Shown one piece after another: positions 55,671 through 64,000 of a stretch of DNA of 64,000 bases. Position 1 is the stretch's first letter. Each line of letters opens with the position of its first letter. A model generated the notes under the pieces. That model had not been told where the DNA came from, did no database searches, and saw nothing but the letters and a program-made list of their open reading frames with translations. Origin of the DNA: Amnibacterium endophyticum (GTDB taxonomy: Bacteria > Actinomycetota > Actinomycetes > Actinomycetales > Microbacteriaceae). The stretch spans positions 1-64,000 of the forward strand of contig NZ_JBHUEA010000014.1 in NCBI RefSeq assembly GCF_042680685.1, given 5' to 3'. Made by a program: the position numbers and the translations under genes.

Positions 55671-58430
55671 TCAGGCGATCGCGGTCCGTCGGGTGAGGTC
55701 GCCTCGACGACCGCCGGAGAGCAGCCAGCTGCCCGCGGCGACCGCGAGCGGGATGCCCGCGATCAGGAGCGCCAGCTGCGCCTGCGGCGGCGAGAACGGG
55801 AACGAGTTCGTCGCCCCGCCGATCGCGATCGCGGGGATCAGCCCGAGCAGCCCGCCGACGACGGCGCCGAGGCCGCAGACCACGAGCGCCTGCACGGCGG
55901 CCACCGTCCGCCGCAGGCGCGGGGCGGCGCCGAGCGACGCGAGCGTGAGGTCGTCGGCGCGGCCGTCGACCCGGGCGAGCCCGATCGCGGTCGCGCCGGC
56001 GGCGACGGCGATCAGCAGGCAGGCGAGCAGCACGTACCAGGCGATCACGGGCCCGAGCCGGGCGGGCCCGGTCTCCACCTGGACCCAGCGCGAGTTCGGC
56101 TGGTTCACGAGTGCGCCGAGCGCGGCGTCGGCGCCGTCGCGCTCCGCGTCGGTGGGTGGACGGGCGAAGGAGAGCAGCACGGTGTCGGCCACCGGGCGCA
56201 TCCCGAGCGCCTTCGCGGTGGCGCTGGAGACGAGTACGGAGGTGCCGACCGGGTGCTCCGGCAGGTCGACGACCGCGGGCAGGCGGGTCGTCCTCCGGGG
56301 CGCCAGGGTCGAGACGTCGCCCGAGGCGAGCTGCTTCGGGCTGAACCAGTCGATGGGGACCACTCCGCCGGGCGCGAGATCGCTGCGCAGCGAGACGGCG
56401 CCGCCCTCCTCGAGCGCGCGGACGGCGGCCGCGGAGGGAGCGTGCCCGAGCAGCAGGGCGAGGGCGTCCGCGTCGCCGACGCCGACGGTGCGCTGCGCGG
56501 AGCCGGACGACGCGGTCGACCAGGGGCCGCAGGACCGGTCGGCGACGTCTCGGCTCGAGCGCGCGTCGCACACGGCGTCGCGCGGGAAGCGGACGATCGG
56601 CTGCACCTCTCGGTCCGACGGGTGCTCGCTGTCCGACCCCTCGCGGGTGTCGCGCAGCACGGCGGCACGCGCGACCGGGAGCGTCCGCTCGAGGGTGCCC
56701 TCCCACGCCCGCACCTCCTCCGCCGTCGGTCGGGTCGCGTCCGGCGACCAGCCGATCTGCGACACCGCGAGCCCCGGCCGGGGTGCGACCCAGAAGTGGG
56801 CGGCGTCGTCCTGCTCCGCGGCGGTGCTGGCGATGCACATGGCGAAGGACGCGAGGAAGACGGTCGTCATCACGGACGCGACTGCGGGCACCGTGCGCCC
56901 GAGGTTGCGCGAGGTGTCGCGGGCGGCGAGCCGCACGCCGAGCGGCGCGCGGTCGAGCAGCCGGGTCACCCCGCGCAGCAGCAGGCCGGCGCAGAGCACG
57001 ATGCCGAGCTGCGCGACCACCGGCCCGCCGCCGAGCAGCGCGGCCGCGCCGAGCTGCGCCCTGGTGCCGCCGCCCCCCGACTGCCGCAGCGCCCCGAACA
57101 GGACGGCGCCGCCCGCGAGCGTGGCCGCGATCCCCACGACCACGAGCACGAGGCCGACGACGGGGCGTCTCGCGCGGATGCGCTGCGGGGTGCGGGCCCC
57201 GCGCAGCGCGCGGACCAGGTCGAACCGGCTCGCGGCCCGCGCGGGGACGAGCGCGGCGATCCAGCCCACGACGACCCCGAAGACGACGATGCCGATCAGC
57301 AGCGGCCACTCGAGGTGCAGCCCGGGCCAGCGGTTCCAGCTGCCGTCGTCGGTCAGTCGCATCACGAGGACGGCGCCGCCGATCCCGAGACCGACCCCGA
57401 CGAGGCCGCCGAGCAGCCCGAGCACGACGCCCGAGCCGACCACGACCTGCCGCAGCGTCGCCCGATCGGCGCCGACCGTGGCGACCGTGGCGAGCGCGCG
57501 CTGCTGCAGTCGTGCCCCGACCAGGAACGCCGCGCCCGCGAGCAGCGCCACCTCGAGCACGGAGAAGGCGATCGCGATGCCGATCAGCACGGTCGTGGCG
57601 GGGTTGAGGAACCTGGACCCGCCGTCGAAGTCGAGCGCGGCCGGCAGCGCGGGCGGGTCCGCGAGGACGGCCCGGGAGAGCACCGTCGTGCCGGCGCGGT
57701 TGAGGCGCTGCACCGTCGCCCAGTCGACCGGTGCGTCCGGCACCCAGTACTGGAAGGCGTCCGGCGTCGCGTCCGCGGCCGGCAGCAGCCCGGCGGCGCC
57801 GAACACGACCTGCGCCTCACGCGCCTCAGCGCGGTCGCGGAGGGTGCCGACGACGTGGAGGGTGCGCGGCCTCGGCTCGAGCATGCGGACCGTGCCGCCG
57901 ACCTGCGTCCCGAGCCGCGTCAGCGCCGCGGGGGAGAGGAGCACCTCGTCGGCGGCCGCAGGACGCCGGCCCGAGAGCAGCTCGTACGGCCCGCCGTCCA
58001 AGGCGGGGTCCCAGGTCGGGCCCGTCACGGCCTGCAGGCTCGTCGAGCCGTTCGGGGTCCGCAGCACGGCCGCGCCGCCGCCGATCGCGAGCACGCGCGT
58101 CCCGGCGGGCAGCAGCGTGCGCGGATCGACCTGGGCCGCGTCCCCGGTCGCGTCGCCGACGACGTAGTCGGCGCCGCCCTCGACGCCCTGCCGGACCCCG
58201 TCGCCCGGCCTGCCGACGACCGTCAGCTTCGCCTGGGCGTGCCCGAGGGTGTTCGCGACCCGCTCCGCGCGGGTCGACTGCGCGCTGGGCAGCAGCACCG
58301 CGCCCGCCGCGAGACCGGCGACGGGTGCGGCGATCAGCGCGACGATCAGCAGGGAGCGGCCCCAGGAGCGCAGCGCGCTGCGGCGGGCGATCCGGAGCGC
58401 GACGCGCCAGCGGGCGAGCCGGCCGCGCAT
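55671..58430 (-). CDS. FtsX-like ABC transporter permease
   Basis: A 919-residue permease with two FtsX domains: an N-terminal TM (residues 15-40), a large external domain, three central TM helices (about 270-370) and a further set towards the C terminus. MTTVFLASFAMCIASTAAEQ marks the second unit. Partner of the ATPase next door (one-base overlap). Such systems export antimicrobial peptides or lipoproteins, or act on the envelope. Confidence 0.85.
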   Translation of the reverse strand: MRGRLARWRVALRIARRSALRSWGRSLLIVALIAAPVAGLAAGAVLLPSAQSTRAERVANTLGHAQAKLTVVGRPGDGVRQGVEGGADYVVGDATGDAAQVDPRTLLPAGTRVLAIGGGAAVLRTPNGSTSLQAVTGPTWDPALDGGPYELLSGRRPAAADEVLLSPAALTRLGTQVGGTVRMLEPRPRTLHVVGTLRDRAEAREAQVVFGAAGLLPAADATPDAFQYWVPDAPVDWATVQRLNRAGTTVLSRAVLADPPALPAALDFDGGSRFLNPATTVLIGIAIAFSVLEVALLAGAAFLVGARLQQRALATVATVGADRATLRQVVVGSGVVLGLLGGLVGVGLGIGGAVLVMRLTDDGSWNRWPGLHLEWPLLIGIVVFGVVVGWIAALVPARAASRFDLVRALRGARTPQRIRARRPVVGLVLVVVGIAATLAGGAVLFGALRQSGGGGTRAQLGAAALLGGGPVVAQLGIVLCAGLLLRGVTRLLDRAPLGVRLAARDTSRNLGRTVPAVASVMTTVFLASFAMCIASTAAEQDDAAHFWVAPRPGLAVSQIGWSPDATRPTAEEVRAWEGTLERTLPVARAAVLRDTREGSDSEHPSDREVQPIVRFPRDAVCDARSSRDVADRSCGPWSTASSGSAQRTVGVGDADALALLLGHAPSAAAVRALEEGGAVSLRSDLAPGGVVPIDWFSPKQLASGDVSTLAPRRTTRLPAVVDLPEHPVGTSVLVSSATAKALGMRPVADTVLLSFARPPTDAERDGADAALGALVNQPNSRWVQVETGPARLGPVIAWYVLLACLLIAVAAGATAIGLARVDGRADDLTLASLGAAPRLRRTVAAVQALVVCGLGAVVGGLLGLIPAIAIGGATNSFPFSPPQAQLALLIAGIPLAVAAGSWLLSGGRRGDLTRRTAIA

Positions 58431-59149
58431 CAGCGGACGTCCTCGAGCAGCGACTCCGGACGGGAGGCGCGGGCGGTGTCGGCGACGCGGCCGTCGCGGA
58501 GGAAGACGATCCGGTCCGCCCAGGCGGCGTGCCGGGCGTCGTGGGTGACGAGCACGCCGCCCGCTCCCGCGTCGATGCGGGCGCGCAGCATCCGCAGCAC
58601 GATCTCGCCGGTGTGCGAGTCGAGGGCGCCGGTCGGCTCGTCGGCGAGGATCAGCCGGCGCGGCCCGACGACGGCGCGGGCGATGGCGACCCGCTGCTGC
58701 TGACCGCCCGACAGGTCGTCCGGGAAGCGGCCCGCCTGCGCGGACAGCTCGACCGCCGCCAGCGCGTCGAGGGCGGCCCGACGCACCTTCCGGCGCGGCC
58801 AGCCGTCCAGCTCGAGCGGCAGGCCGACGTTCTCCGCCGCCGTCAGCGTCGGCACGAGGTTGTAGTCCTGGAAGACGAAGCCGAGCGTCGTGCGCCGCAG
58901 CGCCGCGACCCGGCGGGGCGCGAGCGAGGCGATGTCGACCCCGTCGACCTCGACGGTGCCGGACGTCGGCGCGGCGAGCCCGCCCGCGATCGACAGCAGG
59001 CTCGACTTGCCGGACCCCGACGTGCCCATCACGGCGACCAGCTCGCCGGGGACGACCTCGAGGTCGACGCCGTCGAGCGCCGTCACGGCCGTCTCGCCCG
59101 TGCCGTAGCGCTGGACGACACCGGTCAGGCGCAGCAGCGGCGCGCTCAT
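58430..59149 (-). CDS. ABC transporter ATP-binding protein, MacB/LolD type
   Basis: A 239-residue ATPase. Walker A GTSGSGKSS, signature DDLSGGQQQRVAIARA, Walker B RLILADEPTGALDS and the switch region VTHDARHAAWAD are intact. It drives the FtsX-like permease downstream. ATG overlaps the PadR stop by ATGA. Confidence 0.95.
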   Translation of the reverse strand: MSAPLLRLTGVVQRYGTGETAVTALDGVDLEVVPGELVAVMGTSGSGKSSLLSIAGGLAAPTSGTVEVDGVDIASLAPRRVAALRRTTLGFVFQDYNLVPTLTAAENVGLPLELDGWPRRKVRRAALDALAAVELSAQAGRFPDDLSGGQQQRVAIARAVVGPRRLILADEPTGALDSHTGEIVLRMLRARIDAGAGGVLVTHDARHAAWADRIVFLRDGRVADTARASRPESLLEDVR

Positions 59150-59739
59150 CGCCGGCCCTCCTCGGCGGTCGTCCGGGCGGGGCGCGCGGCGACGGGCGCG
59201 GCGCCGATCGCGCCGGTCCGGGTCGCCCGCGCGATCGTCGCCTCCGCGTGGTCGAGCCATCGGGCCTCGGCTTCGACGGCGAAGAGCATGGACTCCACGA
59301 CGAGCGACCACGCGAGGTCGGCGGGGGTGGAGGGCGTCGCCTGGTCCGCCTTGGTGCGGGTGAGCTCCTGCAGGGCCCGCATCGTCGCGGTGCGCTGGGT
59401 CTGGATCAGGGCGGCGACGTCGAGCCCCGGCAGGGTGCAGGCGACCGCGAGCTTCATCGCCAGCTCGTCGCGGGTCTGCACGCGGACCACGGGGCTGCCG
59501 AGCCAGGTCGCGACCTCGGCGGAGCCGGCCGGGGTGACCGCGTAGCGCACGCGCCCCTGCTCGTCGGCGCCGTCGCGGTCCACGAGCCCGTCGCGCTCCA
59601 GGCGCTCGAGCGTCGTGTACACCTGCCCGATGTTCAGCGGCCAGGTGCCGCCGGTGCGCGACTCGAACTCCCCGCGCAGCTGGTAGCCGTAGCACGGGGC
59701 CTGATCCAGGATCGCCAGCAGGCTCTGTCGGACGCTCAT
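59146..59739 (-). CDS. PadR-family transcriptional regulator
   Basis: A 197-residue regulator from ATG 59739 with GAGGAGGG upstream. The N-terminal winged helix is LLAILDQAPCYGYQLRGEFESRTGGTWPLNIGQVYTTLERLERDGLV. The C-terminal Vir-type helical domain (VQTRDELAMKLAVACT and onwards) is the dimer part. It leads the PadR-ATPase-permease operon and probably represses it through the palindrome at 59755-59790. Confidence 0.92.
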   Translation of the reverse strand: MSVRQSLLAILDQAPCYGYQLRGEFESRTGGTWPLNIGQVYTTLERLERDGLVDRDGADEQGRVRYAVTPAGSAEVATWLGSPVVRVQTRDELAMKLAVACTLPGLDVAALIQTQRTATMRALQELTRTKADQATPSTPADLAWSLVVESMLFAVEAEARWLDHAEATIARATRTGAIGAAPVAARPARTTAEEGRR

Positions 59740-59754
59740 GCGCCCTCCTCTCTC

Positions 59755-59790
59755 GATGCATACGGAGTATTGCAATACTCCGTATGCATC
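59755..59790. promoter_or_regulatory. 36-bp perfect palindromic operator (PadR)
   Basis: GATGCATACGGAGTATTG followed directly by its reverse complement, without a mismatch or spacer. It lies upstream of PadR and extends to the first possible ATG (59784) of the divergent MFS gene, so it may control both. Confidence 0.8.
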
Positions 59791-61046
59791 GCGCGCGGCG
59801 CGCCGGAGCGCGGGCCGCCGCGGTGCGGGACGATGTGCGCGTGGAGGCGGACCCGGTCGCGGTGCAGCGGCGGACGCTGCGGGTGGTCGTCGCGAGCCAG
59901 GTGCTCGGCGGCGCAGGACTCGCTGCCGGCATCACCGTCGGCGGGCTGCTCGCGGCGCAGCTGCTCGGCGGCGCCGTCTACGCGGGCCTGCCCGTCGCGG
60001 CGCTGACCCTCGGGTCCGCGGTCTCCGCCTTCCTGATCGGCCGCGGCGTGCAGCGGTACGGGCGCCGCCCGGCGCTCGCGGCCGGCTTCACGACGGGCGC
60101 GGTGGGAGCGGCCGGGGTCGTGGTCGCCGGCGCGACCGGCTCGGCCGCGCTCCTCTTCGCCGCGCTCGTCGTCTACGGGGCGGGGTCGGCGACCAACCTG
60201 CAGGCGCGGTACGCGGGCACCGACCTGGCGCCCGCGGAGCGTCGTGCCACGGCCGTCAGCATCGCGCTCGTCTCCACGACCGCGGGCGCCGTCGCCGGGC
60301 CGAACCTGGTCACGGCGACCGGCGCCCTCGCGGCCGCCTGGGGCCTGCCCGCGCTCGTCGGCCCCTTCCTGCTCGCGGGCGCCGCCTACCTCGCCGCGGC
60401 CGCCGTGCTCACCGCGCTGCTCCGCCCGGACCCGTTCCTGCTCGCACGCAGCCTCCGCGCGGCAACGCCGGTGCGGGACGCGGCGCCGCCCGGCGGGCTC
60501 CGCCGCGGCGTGCTCGTCGGGGCGACGGTGCTCGTGATCGCGCAGGTCGCGATGACCGCGATCATGACGATGACCCCCGTGCACCTGGCGCAGCACCACC
60601 ACGACCTGCGGGCCGTCGGGCTCGTCATCGGGCTGCACGTCGCCGCGATGTACCTGCCGTCGCTCGGCACCGGCCTGCTCGTGGACCGGATCGGCCGCAC
60701 GCGGATGGCCGTGGCGGCGGGCGTCGTGCTGCTCACCGCAGGCGTCGCCGCGGCGGTGCTCGGCGACTCGGTCGCGGCGTCCGCGACGGCGCTCGTGCTG
60801 CTCGGGCTCGGCTGGAACATCGGCCTCATCACCGGCACGGCGATGGTGGTCGACGCGACGACCCCGGAGGAGCGGGGCCGGGTGCAGGGCTCCGTCGACG
60901 TGCTGGTGGCGCTCTCCGGCGCGGGCGGCGGCGCGATCTCGGGCGTGGTCGCGGCGGCGGCGGGCTACAGCGCGCTCGCGATCGGCTGCGGGGTGCTCGC
61001 GGTGCTGCTCGTGCCCGTGGTGCTGCTGCGCCGCGCCGCCGCCTGA
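59784..61046 (+). CDS. MFS transporter
   Basis: A 420-residue (or shorter) major facilitator protein with 12 TM helices. Motif A region is GRGVQRYGRRPALAAGF, and the second half has GLLVDRIGRTRMAVAAG. ATG 59784 lies in the palindrome, so either the message is leaderless or translation starts at one of the GTG codons at 59835 or 59841. Substrate unknown. Likely co-regulated with the PadR/ABC operon. Confidence 0.8.
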   Translation: MHRARRAGARAAAVRDDVRVEADPVAVQRRTLRVVVASQVLGGAGLAAGITVGGLLAAQLLGGAVYAGLPVAALTLGSAVSAFLIGRGVQRYGRRPALAAGFTTGAVGAAGVVVAGATGSAALLFAALVVYGAGSATNLQARYAGTDLAPAERRATAVSIALVSTTAGAVAGPNLVTATGALAAAWGLPALVGPFLLAGAAYLAAAAVLTALLRPDPFLLARSLRAATPVRDAAPPGGLRRGVLVGATVLVIAQVAMTAIMTMTPVHLAQHHHDLRAVGLVIGLHVAAMYLPSLGTGLLVDRIGRTRMAVAAGVVLLTAGVAAAVLGDSVAASATALVLLGLGWNIGLITGTAMVVDATTPEERGRVQGSVDVLVALSGAGGGAISGVVAAAAGYSALAIGCGVLAVLLVPVVLLRRAAA

Positions 61047-61061
61047 GCGCGCCCGCGGCGC

Positions 61062-61075
61062 TCGCGGATCCGCGA
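61062..61075. terminator. 14-bp palindrome between convergent MFS genes
   Basis: TCGCGGATCCGCGA, sharing GCGGATCCGC with the element at 37619-37723. It is too short for a strong terminator on its own. Confidence 0.35.
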
Positions 61076-61080
61076 ACCCC

Positions 61081-62280
61081 TCAGGCGGGCTGCGGCGCGG
61101 GTGCGGAGCGGGTGAGCGGCACCGCGACGACCAGCACCGCGACGCCGCAGACCGCCATCGCGGGTCCGGCGCCGACGACGGCGGCGACCGGGCCGGCGAG
61201 CAGCGGGCCGCCCCCCTGCGCCGTCATCATCCCGACGCCCATCAGGCCGAAGCCGATCGCCTCCCGGCCGGCGGGGAGGCCCTCCCGGAAGGCCGCCTGC
61301 CCGCCGAGGGCGTAGGCGAGGCCGACGGAGGACGCCCCGAGCAGCAGCACCGCGACCGCCGGCGGCGGGGTCAGGGCGAGCGGCAGCGGCGCCGCGCCGA
61401 GGAGCAGCAGCAGGGGCAGCACCAGGCGCTCCCGCGTCGCGGGGCGGCAGAAGCGGCCGATCAGCACCTCGCCGGCGAACGCGCCGGCCGGCGGCGCGCC
61501 GATCAGCAGCGCCGTGGTGATGCCGTCGGCGCGCAGCTCGCCCGCGTAGGCGACGGCGAGGGACTCCGCGCCGACGAACAGCCCGAGCGGCACCCACCAC
61601 CGCAGCAGCAGGCCGCGCAGCAGCGGCGCGCGGAGCACGGCCGTGTACCCGCGCAGCGTGAGGGCGAGGTGCCAGCGCTCCGCGGCGGCGGGCACGGGCA
61701 GCCGCGGCAGGCCGACGGCGAGCACCACGGCGGACAGCGCCTCCACGCCCGCCGCGACGAGCAGCGCCGGGGCGGGGCCGAGGGCCTGCAGCGTCGCGCC
61801 GCCGAGGGCGATGCCCGCGAGCTGCGCGACCATCGAGGTCATCGTGAACAGGCTGCGGCCGAGCACGTACCGGTCGCCGGTGAGCAGCCGCGAGACGAGC
61901 GCCGACTGCCCCGCGGTGAAGAGCGGCTGGACGAGCGCCGCGGCGGCGACGAGGGCGATGCCGCCGCCGACGCCGCCCAGCCCGGCCGCGAGCAGCGCCG
62001 CGACGACGGCGCGGGTCACCGAGCCGAGCGGCAGCAGCAGACGGGCGGGCACCCGGTCGGCGAGCGAGGGCAGCACCGCGCCCCCGACGACCTGCGGCAG
62101 GAAGCCCGCGGCGAAGGCCGCCGACGACAGCGCGGGGTTCCCCGTGGCGTCGTAGACCGCCACCGAGAACGCGAGCACCTGCAGCGAGGCGCCGGCCATC
62201 GCGAGCGCGGCGCCCCCGTACAGCGCGGGGAAGCCGCGGGAGGCGAACACGGAGCGGTAGGTCGTGCGCGCCTCGGTCAC
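61081..62280 (-). CDS. MFS transporter
   Basis: A 399-residue major facilitator protein with 12 TM helices. SLADRVPARLLLPLGSVTRAV is the loop 2-3 region, and the first helix region is FPALYGGAALAMAGASLQVLAFSVAVYDATGNP. Form resembles macrolide-efflux-like MFS3 proteins. It is divergent from the winged-helix regulator, which likely controls it. Confidence 0.85.
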   Translation of the reverse strand: MTEARTTYRSVFASRGFPALYGGAALAMAGASLQVLAFSVAVYDATGNPALSSAAFAAGFLPQVVGGAVLPSLADRVPARLLLPLGSVTRAVVAALLAAGLGGVGGGIALVAAAALVQPLFTAGQSALVSRLLTGDRYVLGRSLFTMTSMVAQLAGIALGGATLQALGPAPALLVAAGVEALSAVVLAVGLPRLPVPAAAERWHLALTLRGYTAVLRAPLLRGLLLRWWVPLGLFVGAESLAVAYAGELRADGITTALLIGAPPAGAFAGEVLIGRFCRPATRERLVLPLLLLLGAAPLPLALTPPPAVAVLLLGASSVGLAYALGGQAAFREGLPAGREAIGFGLMGVGMMTAQGGGPLLAGPVAAVVGAGPAMAVCGVAVLVVAVPLTRSAPAPQPA

Positions 62281-62318
62281 GGCAGCAGCGTGCGCCGAGC
62301 AGGCCTCCCGTGCGAGAG

Positions 62319-62336
62319 TTTCGCCGTGTGGCGAAA
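62319..62336. promoter_or_regulatory. operator of the winged-helix regulator
   Basis: TTTCGCC and GGCGAAA separated by GTGT, lying between the divergent MFS gene and the regulator gene and just upstream of the latter's ribosome binding site. Position suggests autoregulation and control of the MFS gene. Confidence 0.6.
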
Positions 62337-62345
62337 GGAGGAGCG

Positions 62346-63305
62346 GTGCTGCGCCTCCTCGTCGGGCCCGCGGACCTCGCCGCGACCCGGTTCGCCGTCT
62401 CGCCGGTCTTCGAGCTGGCGATGCTGCTGCGCGCCCTTGTCGGCTCGCCGCCCCGCTCGCTTACCCGGCGCTTCGGCTCCGGACTGGACGCGCTCCGCGA
62501 CGACGACGCGGTCCGGGCCTTCGTCTTCCTGCACGGCCCGGGCTACGGCGCCTCCTTCGCCGCCCCGCCGCCGACCGGCATGGAGCAGACGATCGAGGCG
62601 GACCTCCGCGCGCTCCGCGGTGCGGAGCCGGCGGACGTCGCGACCGGCCTGCGCGAGGTGCTGCGCCGCCGCCGGCCCGACGCGGCCGTCGGCGCGCTGC
62701 TCGCGGCGCCGGACGTCACCTCCCGGCTGGCCGACGGCGTGCAGCGGGCGTGGGACCGGCTGCTCGCTCCGGACTGGGCGCGCGTGCGGGCGGTGCTGGA
62801 GCGCGACGTGCGGTTCCGTGCCGAGCGGCTCGCGCGCGACGGGTGGTCCGCCGCGCTGTCCGGCGTGCACGCGGGCCTCGCGTGGCGCGACGGCGGCGTC
62901 GAGATCGAGTCGTCCGCGGACGGCGTGGAGGACCTCGCCGGCCGGGGCCTGCTGCTCGTGCCCTCGGTGTTCCTCGTCGCGCAGCGGCTCGCCGTGATCG
63001 ACGACGCCCCCTGGCAGCCGACCGTCGTCTACCCGGCCCGGGGCGCCGGGCTGGTGCTCGAGGAGGCGCCCGCGCCGGTGGACCCGCTCGCGCCGCTGCT
63101 CGGCCGCACCCGCGCGGGGCTGCTGCTGGCGCTCGCCGTGCCGTCGTCCACGACCCAGCTGGCGCGCCTGACCGGGGCGTCCCTCGGCGCGACGGGCGAC
63201 CACCTGCGGGTGCTGCTGGACGCGGGGCTGGTCACGCGGAGCCGGCTCGCGCGCTCCGTCGTCTACCGCCGCACGCCGCTCGGCGACGCCCTCGCCGGCC
63301 CCTGA
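62346..63305 (+). CDS. ArsR-type winged-helix regulator, large form
   Basis: A 319-residue protein started at GTG 62346 because AAAGGAGG lies 3-10 bases upstream. The first 240 residues are a helical ligand domain of the DUF5937 kind (FAVSPVFELAMLLRAL). The C-terminal winged helix is GRTRAGLLLALAVPSSTTQLARLTGASLGATGDHLRVLLDAGLVTRSRLARSVVYRRTPLG. Likely regulates the divergent MFS gene. Confidence 0.82.
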   Translation: MLRLLVGPADLAATRFAVSPVFELAMLLRALVGSPPRSLTRRFGSGLDALRDDDAVRAFVFLHGPGYGASFAAPPPTGMEQTIEADLRALRGAEPADVATGLREVLRRRRPDAAVGALLAAPDVTSRLADGVQRAWDRLLAPDWARVRAVLERDVRFRAERLARDGWSAALSGVHAGLAWRDGGVEIESSADGVEDLAGRGLLLVPSVFLVAQRLAVIDDAPWQPTVVYPARGAGLVLEEAPAPVDPLAPLLGRTRAGLLLALAVPSSTTQLARLTGASLGATGDHLRVLLDAGLVTRSRLARSVVYRRTPLGDALAGP

Positions 63306-63358
63306 GCTCCGTTTCGAAGGTGATCCCGGCAGGCGGAATCACCTTCGAAACGGAGCTC
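63304..63358. repeat. 55-bp inverted repeat with 21-bp arms between convergent genes
   Basis: Perfect arms start GAGCTCCGTTTCGAAGG and end CCTTCGAAACGGAGCTC, loop 13 bp. The arm core matches the element at 32424-32500. The stops of both flanking genes overlap its ends, so it may work as a terminator here. Confidence 0.75.
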
Positions 63359-64000
63359 AGCGCTCGAGGGCGTGGGCGACGTGCGGGTTCACGACGTCGC
63401 CGGCTCGCACGTTCACGCCCGCGGCGAGCGCGGGATCCGCGGCCACGGCCGCCTCCGGCCCCTGCTCCGCGAGCGCGACCACGTACGGCAGCGTCGCGTT
63501 CGTCAGCGCCCGGGTGGACGTCGCGGGCACAGCGCCCGGCATGTTCGCGACGCAGTAGTAGATCGCGTCGTGCACCCGGAACACCGGGTCGTCGTGCGTC
63601 GTCGGGCGGGAGCCCTCGAAGCAGCCGCCCTGGTCGATCGCGATGTCGACCAGCACGCTGCCCGGCCGCATCGCGGCGACCATCTCGTCCGTGACGAGCT
63701 TCGGCGCGCGCTCGCCCGGGATCAGCACCGAGCCGACCACCAGGTCGGCCGCGGCGACCTGGTCACCGATCTCCGCGTAGGTGCTGGTGCGGGTCTGGAT
63801 GCGGTCGCCGAAGCGCACCTCGAGCGCCCGCAGGCGCGGCAGGCTGATGTCGAACACCGTCACGTCGGCGCCGAGCCCGACCGCCGCCGCGGTCGCGTGC
63901 TCGCCCGCCGTGCCGCCGCCGATGACGACGACCTTCGCCTTCGGCGTGCCGGCGACGCCGCCGAGCAGCAGGCCCGCCCCGCCCTCCGCGGCGAGCAGGT
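63357..64000 (-). CDS. ald: alanine dehydrogenase, 3' part (runs off the window)
   Basis: Reversible L-alanine to pyruvate oxidation with NAD. The 214 residues seen are the C-terminal part. The NAD motif VVVIGGGTAGEHAT appears near the window edge, followed by TVFDISLPRLRAL, VVGSVLIPGERAPKLVTDEMV, SVLVDIAIDQGGCFEGSRPTTHDDPVF, CVANMPGAVPATSTRALTNATLPYV. The N terminus lies beyond 64000. Confidence 0.93.
   Translation of the reverse strand, partial: LLAAEGGAGLLLGGVAGTPKAKVVVIGGGTAGEHATAAAVGLGADVTVFDISLPRLRALEVRFGDRIQTRTSTYAEIGDQVAAADLVVGSVLIPGERAPKLVTDEMVAAMRPGSVLVDIAIDQGGCFEGSRPTTHDDPVFRVHDAIYYCVANMPGAVPATSTRALTNATLPYVVALAEQGPEAAVAADPALAAGVNVRAGDVVNPHVAHALER

Noticed and set aside
54135..58703. 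1522-codon plus-strand ORF
   Set aside because: It is antisense to the SDR gene and the ABC permease, with Arg/Gly-rich composition and no domain.

Overview
The window comes from a high-GC actinobacterium, most likely a member of the Microbacteriaceae. The signs are GC-rich third positions, many GTG starts, head-to-tail GTGA and ATGA gene couplings, and gene families typical of that group. The genus is not determined.

Positions 1-12619 are unlike the rest. By eye they are clearly lower in GC (not computed) and carry about 18 short units, nearly all with one small gene, on either strand. The units are separated by 23 copies of a 24-bp site, GTCTC-N4-GCAGG-N5-GAGAC. Every site whose core can be oriented points the same way, whatever the direction of the neighbouring gene. 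Three pairs or triplets of sites abut with no gene between them. The array ends at a small serine recombinase (11993-12619) whose base composition resembles the host rather than the cargo. I read this as an integron-like gene-cassette platform that uses a serine recombinase and short palindromic sites instead of IntI and attC. That reading is an inference, and it is the main finding here. The cargo includes one- to four-TM proteins, a NUDIX hydrolase, a P-loop kinase, two GNAT acetyltransferases, a histidine-phosphatase-like protein, a PadR/permease/esterase operon, a coiled-coil protein and several unknowns.

Positions 12711-24800 look chromosomal. They hold membrane and secreted proteins, a GntR regulator with its membrane partner, a Bcr/CflA-type MFS pump divergent from a LacI regulator, an aldehyde dehydrogenase, and a riboflavin operon ribD-ribE-ribBA-ribH behind an FMN riboswitch.

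Positions 24797-42861 hold a GAF-domain protein, two SDR enzymes, a HisC-type aminotransferase, an Eis-like acetyltransferase, a two-component system, a radical SAM/HAD pair, a Na+/H+ antiporter, an alpha/beta hydrolase, a MarR regulator divergent from a TspO-like gene, a K+ channel, a secreted HExxH protein and a Fur-catalase operon.

Positions 42925-64000 hold an acyltransferase/LtrA pair, a polytopic glycosyltransferase-like protein, a nuclease-like gene beside an SNF2 helicase, a second DUF559-type gene flanked by related palindromic elements, NAD synthetase, a PadR/ABC operon with a 36-bp perfect operator, two MFS transporters, a winged-helix regulator and the 3' part of alanine dehydrogenase.

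Intergenic regions from 26 kb onward carry long perfect inverted repeats, some of them related in sequence. No rRNA, tRNA, CRISPR array, phage module or transposase was recognised, and no gap over 300 bp is left without a gene.
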